Part shown: positions 44,815 through 64,000 of the stretch, piece by piece
How the letters are laid out: every line of letters starts with the position of its first letter
Position numbering within the stretch: the first letter of the stretch is position 1
Assembly: GCA_949752735.1 (NCBI GenBank)
Contig: OX457039.1
Coordinates: 21,746,830-21,810,829, forward strand
Length of the DNA stretch: 64,000 nt
DNA from: Lumbricus terrestris
Taxonomy: Eukaryota > Annelida > Clitellata > Crassiclitellata > Lumbricidae
Direction of reading: 5' to 3'
Notes under the pieces: model-generated
Database searches by the model: none
Seen by the model: only the letters and a program-made list of their open reading frames with translations
What the model was told of the DNA's origin: nothing
Translations under genes and position numbers: made by a program

Positions 44815-45995
44815 TATTGCTTTAAGTTTTGAGGGCAGTGAAATTAACAGTATTCATTTATTTATCACTCTACTTTTGTTTCATTGACTTTACTAAGGCC
44901 TTTGATAGGGTCCGACACGATCAGCTATGGCTGACCATGCTCGAAATGGGCTTTCCACCTCATCTAGTCCAGCTGCTAAGAAATTTGTACAGACAACAAC
45001 GGGCAAATGTCAGAACAGACGACCACACTTCGGCATGGTTCAAGGTTAAAAAAGGTGTTCGACAGGGCTGCAACCTCTCCCCATGTCTGTTTAACATTTT
45101 AGCAGAACAAATCATGCGAAAGGCACTAGCAGGTTTCGCCGGTGGATTCAGGATTGGCGGAAGAACCATCAACAATCTGAGATATGCAGACGATATCGTC
45201 CTACTGGCCACAACACCAGAAGAACTGCAAGAACTAGTGAAACAAGTCGCAAGTGCTGCAGAAGAATATGGCATGTCGATCAACGTAACAAAGACGAAAG
45301 TTATGACGAATACTGAGGAGGTGCTCGAAACGGTGGTGGGCACGGAAAAACTAGAACAAGTGAACTCCTTTGTATATTTAGGGAGCAGGATAGCAAAAGA
45401 TGGGAATTGTGTGAATGAAGTTAAATCAAGGCTAGCCATGGGGATGACTGTCATGACCAAATTGACGAAGATTTGGAAGAACAAATCAATCAGCATCGAC
45501 ACCAAATTGCGGTTGATGAAGGCTTTGGTGTGGCCAGTAGCGACGTATGGATGCGAAGCATGGACTCTGAAGAAAGATGAAGAAAAGCGAATTCAAGCAT
45601 TTGAGAACAAGTGTATCAGAAAGCTGATGAGAATTCCATGGACAAAAATGATGACCAACGAACAAGTGTATATGTCAGCGGGAGCCAGAAGAGGACTATT
45701 GGCCCACACCAAAATTCGAAAACTTCGATATTTTGGTCATAGCATGAGACAGCAAAACGATAGCATCGAAAGCAGCATCATGACGGGTTTTGTGGAAGGG
45801 AACCGAGGACGAGGAAGGCCGAGGTTATCTTGGATCGACAACGTTCTGAACTGGACAGGACTTGTAGGCTCTGACTTAATGAGCGCGACAAGGGACAGAA
45901 GACTCTGGGCATTAAAGATCCATTCATGTAGCCAACCGTCGCGATGCGACGATGGCGACATGACATGACATGACATTTATTTATTTATTTATATA
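44815..45995 (+). mobile_element. LINE with open reverse-transcriptase frame (379 codons)
   Basis: A 379-codon open frame ends at 45968. It reads FIDFTKAFDRVRHDQLW (first catalytic Asp), KKGVRQGCNLSPCLFNIL, NNLRYADDIVLLA (YADD catalytic pair), SFVYLGSRIAKDG, then the C-terminal GRGRPRLSWIDNVLNWTG. The endonuclease and N-terminal reverse-transcriptase blocks are missing, so it is 5'-truncated near 44815. The tail is TGACA then TTTA repeats. It is not a host gene. The open frame suggests a fairly recent insertion. Confidence 0.9.
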
Positions 45996-46204
45996 TGTTG
46001 GTTTTGTGTATATCTATACCTGAATAGCCCAATTTGAAGCTGCCTAATCTGGTCGGGTTTTAACATTTTAAAATTTAGCAATTCAGTTCGTTTATGGGCT
46101 CCATATGGCATATTTGTGATAAATCTAACCACCTGCTTTTGGAGGATAAAAAGCCTAGATAGATTGGACTTGTATGCTGATGCCTGGACTATCTACATCT
46201 ACAT

Positions 46205-46483
46205 GATGACGATGGTTCTCTGCCCAAAGGCAGGTTCATTGGCTTTACATCGATGGGGATGAGTTGAGTGAGGTGGTTTCCCGTTGCCTTCCCCACAGAC
46301 AATGATGGGTAAGCAACTTGCCCAAGGTCGCTCCGCAGCAGCTTGCACCCCTGTGTCCCACACGTGCTAGCCCGAGATATCTAAATCTCTGAATGTCAAC
46401 TCCCAGCCCGGGTCTTGAACCGCAGCCCATGTAACCAACAGATGTATGCCGCTCTCACTTACTGGTGTAGCTAACTAGGCCAG
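46205..46483 (-). mobile_element. SINE, family 2, second copy with 11-bp TSD
   Basis: TACATCTACAT is directly repeated at 46194-46204 and 46484-46494. The body matches 3814-4101 (GTTTCCCGTTGCCTTCCCCA, GAGATATCTAAATCTCTGAA). The right-hand duplication is split by the mariner remnant's insertion site at 46490-46491. Confidence 0.9.
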
Positions 46484-46491
46484 TACATCTA

Positions 46492-47499
46492 CATGGTGAT
46501 TCATAAAAAAAACATAACCCTACATAAAAAGTTCACATAACTTTTGTAGATGACCAGTGACCACCGATTTTAATAAAATTTCAAAGTAATGTAGCTTGAT
46601 GCACTAGCCAAGTGCTACATAAATTAATTCACATACAAAGCTATAATGACGACACGCGAAAGACGAGACTAATGACGTCATGATCATCTCGAAAAAACAG
46701 CCAAGATTCCAAAGTTTCTGTCAACCACTGAGGTTGTCTCCTGCAAGGTTAATTCAATTAAAACTGGTTTACTGATGAGAAACTGTTTAATATGGCAGCA
46801 CCCAGCAACAATCAGAATGATCGCATCTACATATCCGCTGATACGAGGAAGAGGACGTTCCAGCAAATCATCTTTTGCGGCATCGATCAACATTCAACAA
46901 ATCCCTTGTGGTATCTGTAGGGATGAGTGGATTTGATCGCACAAACATCCATTTCATTGAACATTAAGGTCAATGGACAATATTACAGAGATGTTCTACT
47001 AATGCGTGGCCTTTGCCAGCCATTCGTGATATTATGGAGAATTCATCTTCAAGCAGGAAAGCGCCCTTGTGCACCGAGATCGAGAGGCTGTTGTGTTAGG
47101 CCCTACTGGAAACTGAAACACCTCATTTCATTGCGCCTAATTTGTGGTCACCCAACAGCCAACATTTAAATTCAGTACACTAAAAGAAATAGAGTGTCAT
47201 GCAACAAAAGGTCTGCAGGTCTCGAATATGTGATGTCAACGAGTTGTGTCGTCGAACTGTGAAGGCTGAATGGGATGAAATGGATCAGCAGATCATTGAT
47301 GAATCAGTCAAGCAATGGCGTGCGCATTTTCGCTCATGTGCCACTGCCCAAGGAGGTCAATAAAAACAGAAACTTTATAACTTTCACGATATTCAGAAAT
47401 AACTCCTCTATCTTCACTTAAAATTTCTTTGACATAGCTTAATGTTTGACGGAGTTACAGTGAAATGTATAGGGTAACGGTTTTTTATGAATCACTGTG
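46492..47499 (+). mobile_element. Mariner-type transposon remnant
   Basis: The ends are inverted (GGTGATTCATAAAAAA and TTTTTTATGAATCAC, both followed inward by AACCCTA/TAGGGTAA-like sequence) and flanked by TA at 46490-46491 and 47500-47501. The plus strand reads VNGQYYRDVLLMRGLCQP, frameshifts, and then the DEWDE-like region TVKAEWDEMDQQIIDESVKQ near 47260-47320. This is a DDE transposase of the mariner/IS630 type with several frameshifts. Confidence 0.85.
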
Positions 47500-47501
47500 T
47501 A

Positions 47502-48324
47502 TCAAGAAGAATGCGATGGGAGGTATATGTTTGTCCAGAATGCATGCCCACAGTCTCGCAGCTATTAGTTGAAAATCCAAATTTCATTAAAAAAACCCAC
47601 CCCATTTCCAGTTTTCCACATGTTAGTCACACTTTCGCAACTATTTGCTTGAAACCTTGCAACTAAACACAGGGCAACCAGGACCAGCCAACCCTCACTC
47701 TGCCCCACAACCTGACCCTAGAGGCCGGGATGGGGAAGGGTGCGAAAAACCGAAATTTCACTATTTCCAGACTTTGCCACAGTTTCACAGCTATTCACAA
47801 GAAATGCAGCGAGACATAGTGACACCGGGACTAACTAACACTGCCCCACAGTAATGGGGGGGGCTGGTTTGTGAGGTGGTGTGAACCAAATTTGTCCATG
47901 CAACGCCGGCTAGCTTAGAGGGGTGGGGCAGAGTGAGACTGGGTAGGGTGAGTGTAGGCAAGAAGGTTTGGGGTGGAGAGGCAAAAATCAGAAATATACC
48001 GAGCAACCTGGAGTACCCAGAGGGGTGAGGAGCAGGGGTTGGGAGTGGAAGTTGCGAGTGGAAGCTGGGGCGGGGTGGAACTGAGTGGAGTGGGCTTAGC
48101 GGGTTGGTAACAAAAAAGTTAAATTTACTGTGCAACGCAGGGTACCCCGAGGAGTGGGGCTGGATAGGCACATGTGGGGCTGGGTGGTACGAAAAACTGA
48201 AATTTACTGGGCAACGCCAGGTTCGTCGAAGGGTGGGGCTGGGTGAAGGCACTCACCCCTGTGGGATGAGTAGAGGCTGGGCAAAAACTATCATTTCCTG
48301 GGCGACACCGGGTACCCCAGCTAG
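47502..48324 (+). mobile_element. Helitron-like element with GC-rich internal repeats
   Basis: The motif GCAACGCCGG(G/C)TA occurs near 47900, 48137, 48217 and 48303, with G-rich spacers in between. The 3' end GGCGACACCGGGTACCCCAG is followed by CTAG at 48321-48324 and then T. The left edge is uncertain. Confidence 0.5.
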
Positions 48325-48881
48325 TGTTGCAATAAGTTAGGTATGGCTGTGTGAGAAAAAACATTCTAGAAACACGTCCAGAAAATGCTAATCCTTGAGT
48401 GAAGTCCTTTTATCAAGGATGATAATTCAGCACAGATGACCTTTCAAAAGACCTTAAGATCAGCTGCATAACACAGTCATGTATGAGAACTGCCGATACT
48501 TTTAAATATGGCTGATAACAATCTGGACTACATTTTGAAGATTGCTACAACTATTTTGAAACCAAGTACATACGCATTGAGTCACAAGTAGGTATGTAGC
48601 ATCAAACCACGCATTATAATTAGATCAGAATGCAAAGTATGCAAAATTATATAAGAAAAAAATTGGTTTTAACTGCTGTTAAAGTCTTCAATTTTGTTTC
48701 AATTTATCAAGCTGATGAAAATTTAGGTTCCAATGAGGTAGCTTAACTAAAAAAAATGCACTTTTAAACATTGCACTTTTTAAAGTGTCCAGATACTTAC
48801 CTACATTAAGTCAATCTGTGGTTCTTACTTGCTTTTTAAAATGCAATGTGGCTCTTGGCCAAAAGTGGTTGTGCGCCTCTG

Positions 48882-49861
48882 TCCTAAAAGATGCTTTTAA
48901 AATATATTAATGATCGAAGTTAAACTTTAGGCTATATAACTAATTTTGCATATTAAAGAATCTACTTTTAAACCATGTCACAGAAGCGAAATTATATTAG
49001 CATTTATTTCACAATTTTAAAACAAATTCACACGGATACATACATATGAAAGCATTTATAACAGTGATTAATACAATGTAAAAGAAACTACACATTTTCT
49101 GCCTTCAACACTGCTTTTTCATGCATAGTTAATATAAGTACCGGTAAGAAATACGCTCTGGGCACTCGATTAAAACGTAGGCCATTACGATACAAAAATC
49201 ATCAGGGTTCAAATCTGGTCAAAGAAGCTATCTGTTTTATAGCAAGACAACTTTATTCACAATCAGAAAATGTTCTTAACAAAAGTAGTTTGTTTCTTGC
49301 AACTGTAGTTAGGCAACCAGAAGAATTTCTAGAAAGTCATCTGCACCTTAAGACAATAGACTGAAAAACCATCAAGTGATTAACACTTCAACAGTGATCT
49401 GCATTGGTTTCTCAGTCACACTTTCAGTACAATAAAATGTCATTAAAGCATTAACTACGATAAAGCACTAGTTAGTTAGTTAGATCTACACATTGAATAT
49501 CACACTTTTCAAGTACATTACAAAAAATGCTGTCTGCTGAATGTGGTTCCAGAATAAACAGCGCAAATTTCAACACTTTGGTCTTTCAGTAATTATCACA
49601 TAATTAGAAAATTCAAAGAAGCCAAATTTTAAAAAAATCAACAAAAATACATTCAAGCACTGCCTATTCTAATCATCTTGCTCAACATGTTTATAAAAGA
49701 CACAATTTATGGCTAGCAACTGCTACGATCCACATCAAAGCTAACAAGCATGAAACAAAGAAATAATTTCTTAAAAATTTGTTGACCTTCTGCTTTAGTC
49801 CCTAAATTAAGTCTTTGCTGATCATCTTTAAGTATTAATATATTCCAGAAGAATGAAATTT
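48882..49861. other. Downstream region of the carrier gene
   Basis: Probably holds the carrier's 3' UTR next to 49862. A/T-rich, with no further gene or element recognised. Confidence 0.45.
49252..49257 (-). promoter_or_regulatory. Candidate polyadenylation signal of the carrier gene
   Basis: A minus-strand AATAAA lies about 605 bases past the carrier stop codon. Other A/T-rich hexamers occur nearby, so this is only one candidate. Confidence 0.3.
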
Positions 49862-59394
<9,533 letters not shown>

Positions 59395-59679
59395 CTAAAA
59401 TGAAAAAAAACCCAAATAAACCAAATACCTCAACATTTGTTTCTCCTCCTTCCTTTCTGCAAAGTACAATTTATGCAGCCATTTGTGAGTCATCTACACA
59501 AAACCAGTCGTAAGTCGGAAATTTCCGTTTCAAGAGAGCAAGCCCAAACTACAGCAAGGTCAATATTTTCCAAATTTGTCAGGTTATTACAGATAATAAT
59601 TTAAAATATATATTTCATGCAAATAACCAAAATCTTATATTATAATTCCGAAATTCCATATGTTTGTTTGTTTGTACGG

Positions 59680-60090
59680 ATTTTGACAAAATAGGCTCGG
59701 AAATGAAAAAGCGTCGGTTTAGGCCTACCAAATTTTTTTGAAATTGATTCTTACCCAAATTATAAGGCAATCGCAACTATTTTCAGCTTTTAATTCACTT
59801 TAAAACAAGAGGTATTAGCGTTTTAAGACAGATTTCATCAATAATCACTCACGCTAAGTTTTCGCTCACGCTAAGTTTTTGGTAATGAGTCTACAGTACG
59901 CATGACGTCATACTTGCGCAGTAATAATTTCCGTAGCGCTCCGCAGGGGCGGGTCACTTTTGGCTTTTTGGGGAAGTGGGGTGGGGTGGAGGGCTGGCGA
60001 AAACCGGAAATTTAGCGGTCAACGATGGGTACCAGTGGAGTAGTGTTTAAAACCCTAAATTTCCCGGGCAATGCCAGGTAACACATCTAG
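59680..60090 (+). mobile_element. Helitron-like fragment
   Basis: The 3' end CCCGGGCAATGCCAGGTAAC is followed by CTAG at 60087-60090 and then T. The body shares ACTATTTTCAGC..AATTCACTTTAAAAC with 7180-8017. Confidence 0.5.
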
Positions 60091-60308
60091 TATCCTAATA
60101 AAAGTAACATTGAAGAGTATTATTTGGATGATTTTGTGTAAGTTATGACTTACAATTTATGTTATTGGGTGAACTTAGATGTATTTTTGTTGATAAATAT
60201 TGTCCATAAATGTAAGTAGGTTTTCATAGATAAATTCAGTTAGGATTGAGATAGAATGATCAAATTGGTGTCGTTTCAAAGAGAATTTGTTTCTCTTTAT
60301 GTTTGTTT

Positions 60309-60540
60309 GTTTGTTTGTTTGTATGTTTGTATGTGCACTTGTTATAGCGCCCCTTCAAGCTCTCTCTACTCAGAGGCGCTCCCAATGCAGAGCGGACACT
60401 GCATTGGAGTTTCACGCCGAAGCGCTGAGCAATTGTGAGTGAAGGACTTGCCCAAGGTCCTTACGCGGCGAGGTGGATTCGAACCTCGAACCTTCCGGCT
60501 TCAAGGCAATGACGCCACCACTACACCACCGCGCCCCTTT
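60309..60540 (-). mobile_element. SINE, family 1
   Basis: Minus strand: GGCGCGGTGGTGTAGTGGTG, GGTTCGAGGTTCGAATCCAC, GCGCTTCGGCGTGAAACTCC, tail GGGAGCGCCTCTGAGTAGAG and CTTGAAGGGGCGCTATAACA, then a CAAA repeat. Confidence 0.9.
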
Positions 60541-60865
60541 ACAATGATATATTAAACTCAAAAAGTGAGAGGCAACTTAAGGCTGGTTTTGTGCAGATGG
60601 GTCACATTTGATCATTATTGCAAATGCTGAAAGTACCTCATAATACTTCTGAGCAGTTTTACCAAAACAGGGTATGAATAAACTCACAAATGCAATACAA
60701 CATGATAAAACGAAACGTCTGCAGAATTCTGCCCTAAAACTAAATGTTAAAACCCTAAAAATTGAATTAAATCAATTCCTTAACATAAAACACCTCATAA
60801 ATCCAATTATGATGGAGGATACAGAGTTCAAACGCAGCAGTTAGGGAAACCAGCATAGACTGACA

Positions 60866-61344
60866 CAGTGCTGTCCAACCTGTGGCCCGCGAGCTGATTT
60901 TAAGTGACCCGCCTAAGCTTGTGAAATGTTTGCAAATTTCATGAAAATAATACTAATAAATTTTCTTTCATGAAATGCCTGCAAACGCAATGTGTTGTAC
61001 ATGTACAAGTAATGCAACAATCTTAATTAACATCAATCTTAACTACTAACAGAACACAAAGAACATCCGTCCTATACTGGGCTGGATCTCGTTACCTCTT
61101 GCTCTCCATGCCAGTGTGTTTATCCAATGCGCTACCAGGAATGAAGAAAAACCGAACAGACCTACTTTCACCGGCTCATCTTGGCTTATTATTTGACAGT
61201 GAGGACACAAATCCAATTTCCATGACACATTCACTATGAATATTCCATAGTAAATTTTAATACATAGCGTAAACGATTTAATTGGATTATGGTTGTTGCT
61301 TTGTATTCACCGTCCCGCGGTGTCAAAAAGGTTGGACAGCACTG
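60866..61344. mobile_element. hAT element, 479 bp
   Basis: CAGTGCTGTCCAACC and GGTTGGACAGCACTG are perfect inverted ends. GACTGACA (60858-60865) and GACTAACA (61345-61352) match at seven of eight bases. Subterminal GGCCCGCG/CCCGCGG motifs are present. Confidence 0.9.
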
Positions 61345-61389
61345 GACTAACAAGATGTAAGACTCTCTTGCTACAGCCATAACAAACAG

Positions 61390-62045
61390 AACACTAACAT
61401 TGGTACATTACATTCATCTCCAGATTTGTCTCCCTTTCTACCATGACATCCGTAGTCCATGCATTTGTCTGTTCCAGAATTGATTATTGCAATTCCCTTC
61501 TTATTGGTCAGATTCTGAAGGTCTGTCTATCTCCTGTTCAATTTGTCCTTAATGCTGCTTCTTGATTCATTGCTCGCCTTCCTAAACGCTCTCAGATATC
61601 ATCGTTTAGAGCCAACCAACTAAACTGCTTCCTCTCTCTGCTCACATCCAATATAAAGTCCTTGCTCTGGCACTCAAGTTAAACCACTAGGTCTTACATC
61701 GAAATATCTCAGGGATCTCATTCATTCTCTTGTTTTTGCATTTTCACATTGACCTCTCCATTCTCTGAACAGGTCTGACTTGCTTGTTCCATGAGCTGTT
61801 GCTCAAATTCAATCCTTTACCATCATTGGGCCCTCCTTATGCAGAGCCGTTCGTTCTCAGTAGTTGGTCCAACAACCTGGAATGTGCTTCCCTTGACTAT
61901 GCGACACCTCCCAAACTGTTCCTGATTTCATAAACTGCTGAAGACTGGGTTTTTTTCCGCTTGATCTTGGCCGGGAGCACCTCTGAGTAGGTACCTTTCA
62001 GTCTGAGTAGGTACCTTGAACGGGCGCTATATAAATTTTGATTGA
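61390..62045 (+). mobile_element. L2-like LINE 3' half
   Basis: Decayed coding (VVHAFVCSRIDYCNSLL, LNAAS, RSFSVVGPTTWNVLP) ends in the tail GCCGGGAGCACCTCTGAGTA, a short duplication of the TCTGAGTAGGTACCTT block, CGGGCGCTATATAAATTTTG and a TGAT repeat. Confidence 0.88.
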
Positions 62046-62215
62046 TCATTGATTATTGAATTCCCTTCCCTCCACATGGGATTCTACTTTCTGGATAACT
62101 ATTTATATCTAGATCTCTCCCTCTCTTCTAAAGACTTATTTTTTCTCTAGGTGTCATTGCACTGGGAGCGCTACTGAATGCTGTGAGTGGCGCTATAGAA
62201 ATTACTAATTACATT
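62046..62215 (+). mobile_element. Second LINE 3' tail
   Basis: Ends CACTGGGAGCGCTACTGAAT and GAGTGGCGCTATAGAAATTA, the tail variant also seen at 38680-38735, with a TTACA-type end. It abuts the previous L2. Confidence 0.7.
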
Positions 62216-62216
62216 A

Positions 62217-63300
62217 CATATTGCATTTTACATTGCCTATTGAAGCGATTCTCAACTTATGGGTCGCGACCCCCATGAGAGTCGCCTGACAATTTGCCAT
62301 GTGTCGCCTGGATCCTTAAGAAATATGTAAAAGATGTGATAGTAATTTACACGCTATCTACTACACCATAGCAACTTAAATAAACGTTTACTTATACTTT
62401 TGCTATGATCCATTCGTTAGATTGCGGCAACTAATTTAATTTTCACCATTTAAGTTTTAAAATGAAAATTCCACTTTCTCTAATCTTAAAAAAAAATTTT
62501 GGTTGAATTTGAATCTATGCTGTCAGCTACTGGGGTCTATACATGGACGGAGACTTGTGGTGACAGTCCCCAAAATTTGTGGTGGGGACCGAGCTGCTTC
62601 CCCCAATATTTCATGAGTATCATTAGAAATTCCTACAGTGTAATCCATTGTTTATCCATAATGAGCAATTTTGTTAAGATGCAAACTTAAAATGCTATCA
62701 TTTCCATGTGCAAATTTTAAAAATGTAAACAATCTAGAGAGGATATTTATTGAAGTCTTAAACAATGCCTCTGAACACTGAAATCATCAGTAATTTGGTT
62801 AAGATGACAGTTTAAAGTGCTACCACTATAGTGTGCAAATATTGAACAATTAAACAATGGGGAGGGGACATTTATTGAAGTCCTAAACTACGTCCTGGAG
62901 CACCGAAATCATGAGTAACTTTGTTAGGATGACAGCTCAAAATGTTACAGCTACAGTGTGCAAATTCAATTTGTTTTAAACAATTGGCAGGTGACACCCT
63001 GAGGTTTAAACCATGACTATCAGCATTGAAAAAAGAACAATTCTGTGAAGATAACAGCTTAAAATGCTACCATCACAGTGTGTAGATTTAAAAAATGTAA
63101 ACATTGGGAAGGGGACAACCATGACTTTCGTCACTGAAATTACTTTCAGAACTTATTGGTATGAAATTATTGAACTTAATGACATTTTTTAGATGACAGC
63201 TTAGGTGGCGACATATTGCCTTGCCTTGGTCTTAGGATGCGAAATATCGACCCATAAGTTGAGAATCGCTGCAATAGGCAATGTAAAATGCAATATGTTT
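62217..63300. mobile_element. hAT-derived foldback with extended inverted ends
   Basis: AGCGATTCTCAACTTATGGG (62249 on) and CCCATAAGTTGAGAATCGCT (ending 63271) are hAT-like ends of the 4876-6509 family. The inverted match continues outward through ATATTGCATTTTACATTGCC on the left and its complement on the right, about 25-30 bases past each end. No target duplication is visible. Confidence 0.75.
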
Positions 63301-63479
63301 GTGCCGTGTGGAAACAAAAGCAAATTGCTGAATAGAGTTACGAAATTTCAACTTCACACTACCGAATAGGTAGCTCTCAGTATCGCAAGAACCAGAAAAC
63401 CTCATACAATTGTCAAAAGCAGTTTTCGAATTATGAAATGAAGATGCTTAAAATCGACACTGGTAACAGAAACGCAGTG

Positions 63480-64000
63480 AAGTAAAATCAATATCTCGGT
63501 AGTACAATTACGGATGATGCTAGATGTCAGAGAGAAATACAACGAAGGATTGTACCAGAAAAAGATGCATTCGGAAAGAGAAAAGAACTATTGAGAGGAG
63601 GCATCAACAAGGATCTAAAAAAGAGAATGGTAAAAACCGTAGGATGGAGTTTGATGAGCACTATATGGATCAGAGACATGGACTATGAGGTTGGAGGACA
63701 TTAAGAGAATAGAAGCATTCGAAATGTGGATATGGAGACAGATAGAAAGAATCAGCTGGACGGATCATGTAAGGAATGAGGAGGTATTGAGAAGAGTTGG
63801 AGAAAAGAGATCGATGATACATACAATTAGAGAAAGACAAAGAAGATGGATCGGGCACACACTCAGAGGAGACTCGATGCTAGGAACCATCATAGAAGGG
63901 AAAATGGAGGGGAAAAGAATGAGAGGAAGACCAAGGCAAAGGCTGTTAGACTGGATGATGAAAGACGGATGCCAGAAGTTGAAAGAAAAAGCACAGAACA
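63480..64000 (+). mobile_element. LINE reverse-transcriptase C-terminus, cut by the window end
   Basis: YLGSTITDDARCQREIQRRI, KRKELLRGGINKDLKKRMVK, then in other frames a GHTLRGDS and GRPRQRLLDWMMKD tail. This is the non-LTR thumb and C-terminal region with frameshifts, continuing beyond 64000. Confidence 0.8.

Larger units (their letters stand above)
43705..48881. mobile_element. Probable 5.2-kb hAT element with many insertions
   Basis: CAGAGGTGCACAAGCC on the left and GGTTGTGCGCCTCTG on the right are inverted ends; GTGGCTC and GCGGCC-like motifs sit beside them. The flanks TTCTAAAT and TCCTAAAA match at six of eight bases. Inside are two LINE fragments, two SINEs, a mariner remnant and a Helitron-like stretch. 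Confidence 0.6.
59485..60607. mobile_element. TIR element with GTGACCCATCTGC ends, second copy
   Basis: Left GTGAGTCATCTACACAAAAC and CAGTCGTAAGTCGG; right GGCTGGTTTTGTGCAGATGG and GTCACAT, inverted. The parts around 60095-60290 match the interior of 24044-24468 in reverse. A Helitron-like piece and a SINE have been inserted into it. Confidence 0.72.

Noticed and set aside
44829..45968. Long open frame as a host gene
   Set aside because: It has the catalytic motifs and C-terminus of a non-LTR reverse transcriptase and a short-repeat tail, so it is a LINE copy.
47791..48252. 153-codon proline-rich minus-strand frame
   Set aside because: It is the translation of the GC-rich repeats of the Helitron-like region and has no conserved features.

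Overview
This window is animal nuclear DNA. The two genes in it have short coding exons, GT-AG introns of 1 to 9 kb and correct phase at every junction. Most of the remaining sequence is transposable-element debris: L2/CR1-like and other LINEs, tRNA-derived SINEs, hAT elements with 8-bp target duplications, mariner-type elements and probable Helitrons. The repeat mix, and scattered short motifs built on AGGCCTA, suggest a marine invertebrate, perhaps a deuterostome such as an echinoderm or hemichordate. That placement is an impression, not a result.

Gene 1 is transketolase (TKT) on the minus strand. Eight exons run from the start codon at 31387 down to 4190 and give 425 complete codons. They cover the whole thiamine-diphosphate (PP) domain and the start of the pyrimidine domain, including the catalytic-glutamate motif FIAEQN. 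The last third of the gene lies left of position 1. Gene 2 is a mitochondrial SCaMC-type carrier (SLC25A24/23/25 family), also on the minus strand. Its last three coding exons are at 59394-59227, 56098-55951 and 50037-49862; the EF-hand region and the first carrier repeat lie right of position 64000. No other convincing host gene was found. Every other long open frame is transposon-derived, microsatellite, or mirrored by a palindrome.

Layout: 1-4189 is TKT intron 8, with an L2 split by a hAT and an 11-bp-TSD SINE. 4190-11428 holds TKT exons 8 to 5, with a 1.6-kb hAT, a Helitron-like end and a SINE flanked by a 100-bp direct repeat. 11429-20526 is intron 4; 12128-19777 of it is one 7.65-kb hAT that hosts four further insertions, including a 3.2-kb palindrome. 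20527-28329 has exons 4 and 3, then two tandem-repeat fields (155-bp units and roughly 180-bp GGCCTAG units). 28330-31387 has exons 2 and 1 with a hAT inside another element. 33772-39616 is a stack of nested transposons. 40128-42340 is a LINE split by an L2 that is itself split by a MITE. 43705-48881 is a probable larger element holding a LINE with an open reverse-transcriptase frame, SINEs and a mariner remnant. 49862-59394 is the carrier gene with LINE, hAT and minisatellite insertions. 59480-64000 lies in the carrier's next intron and carries more repeats, ending in a LINE cut by the window edge.

The strongest observations are the dated order of nested insertions (each level supported by target duplications or interrupted frames), the long palindrome carrying a transposon-protein C-terminus, a SINE family whose 3' tail copies the tail of the local L2-like LINEs, and a very long direct repeat around one SINE.
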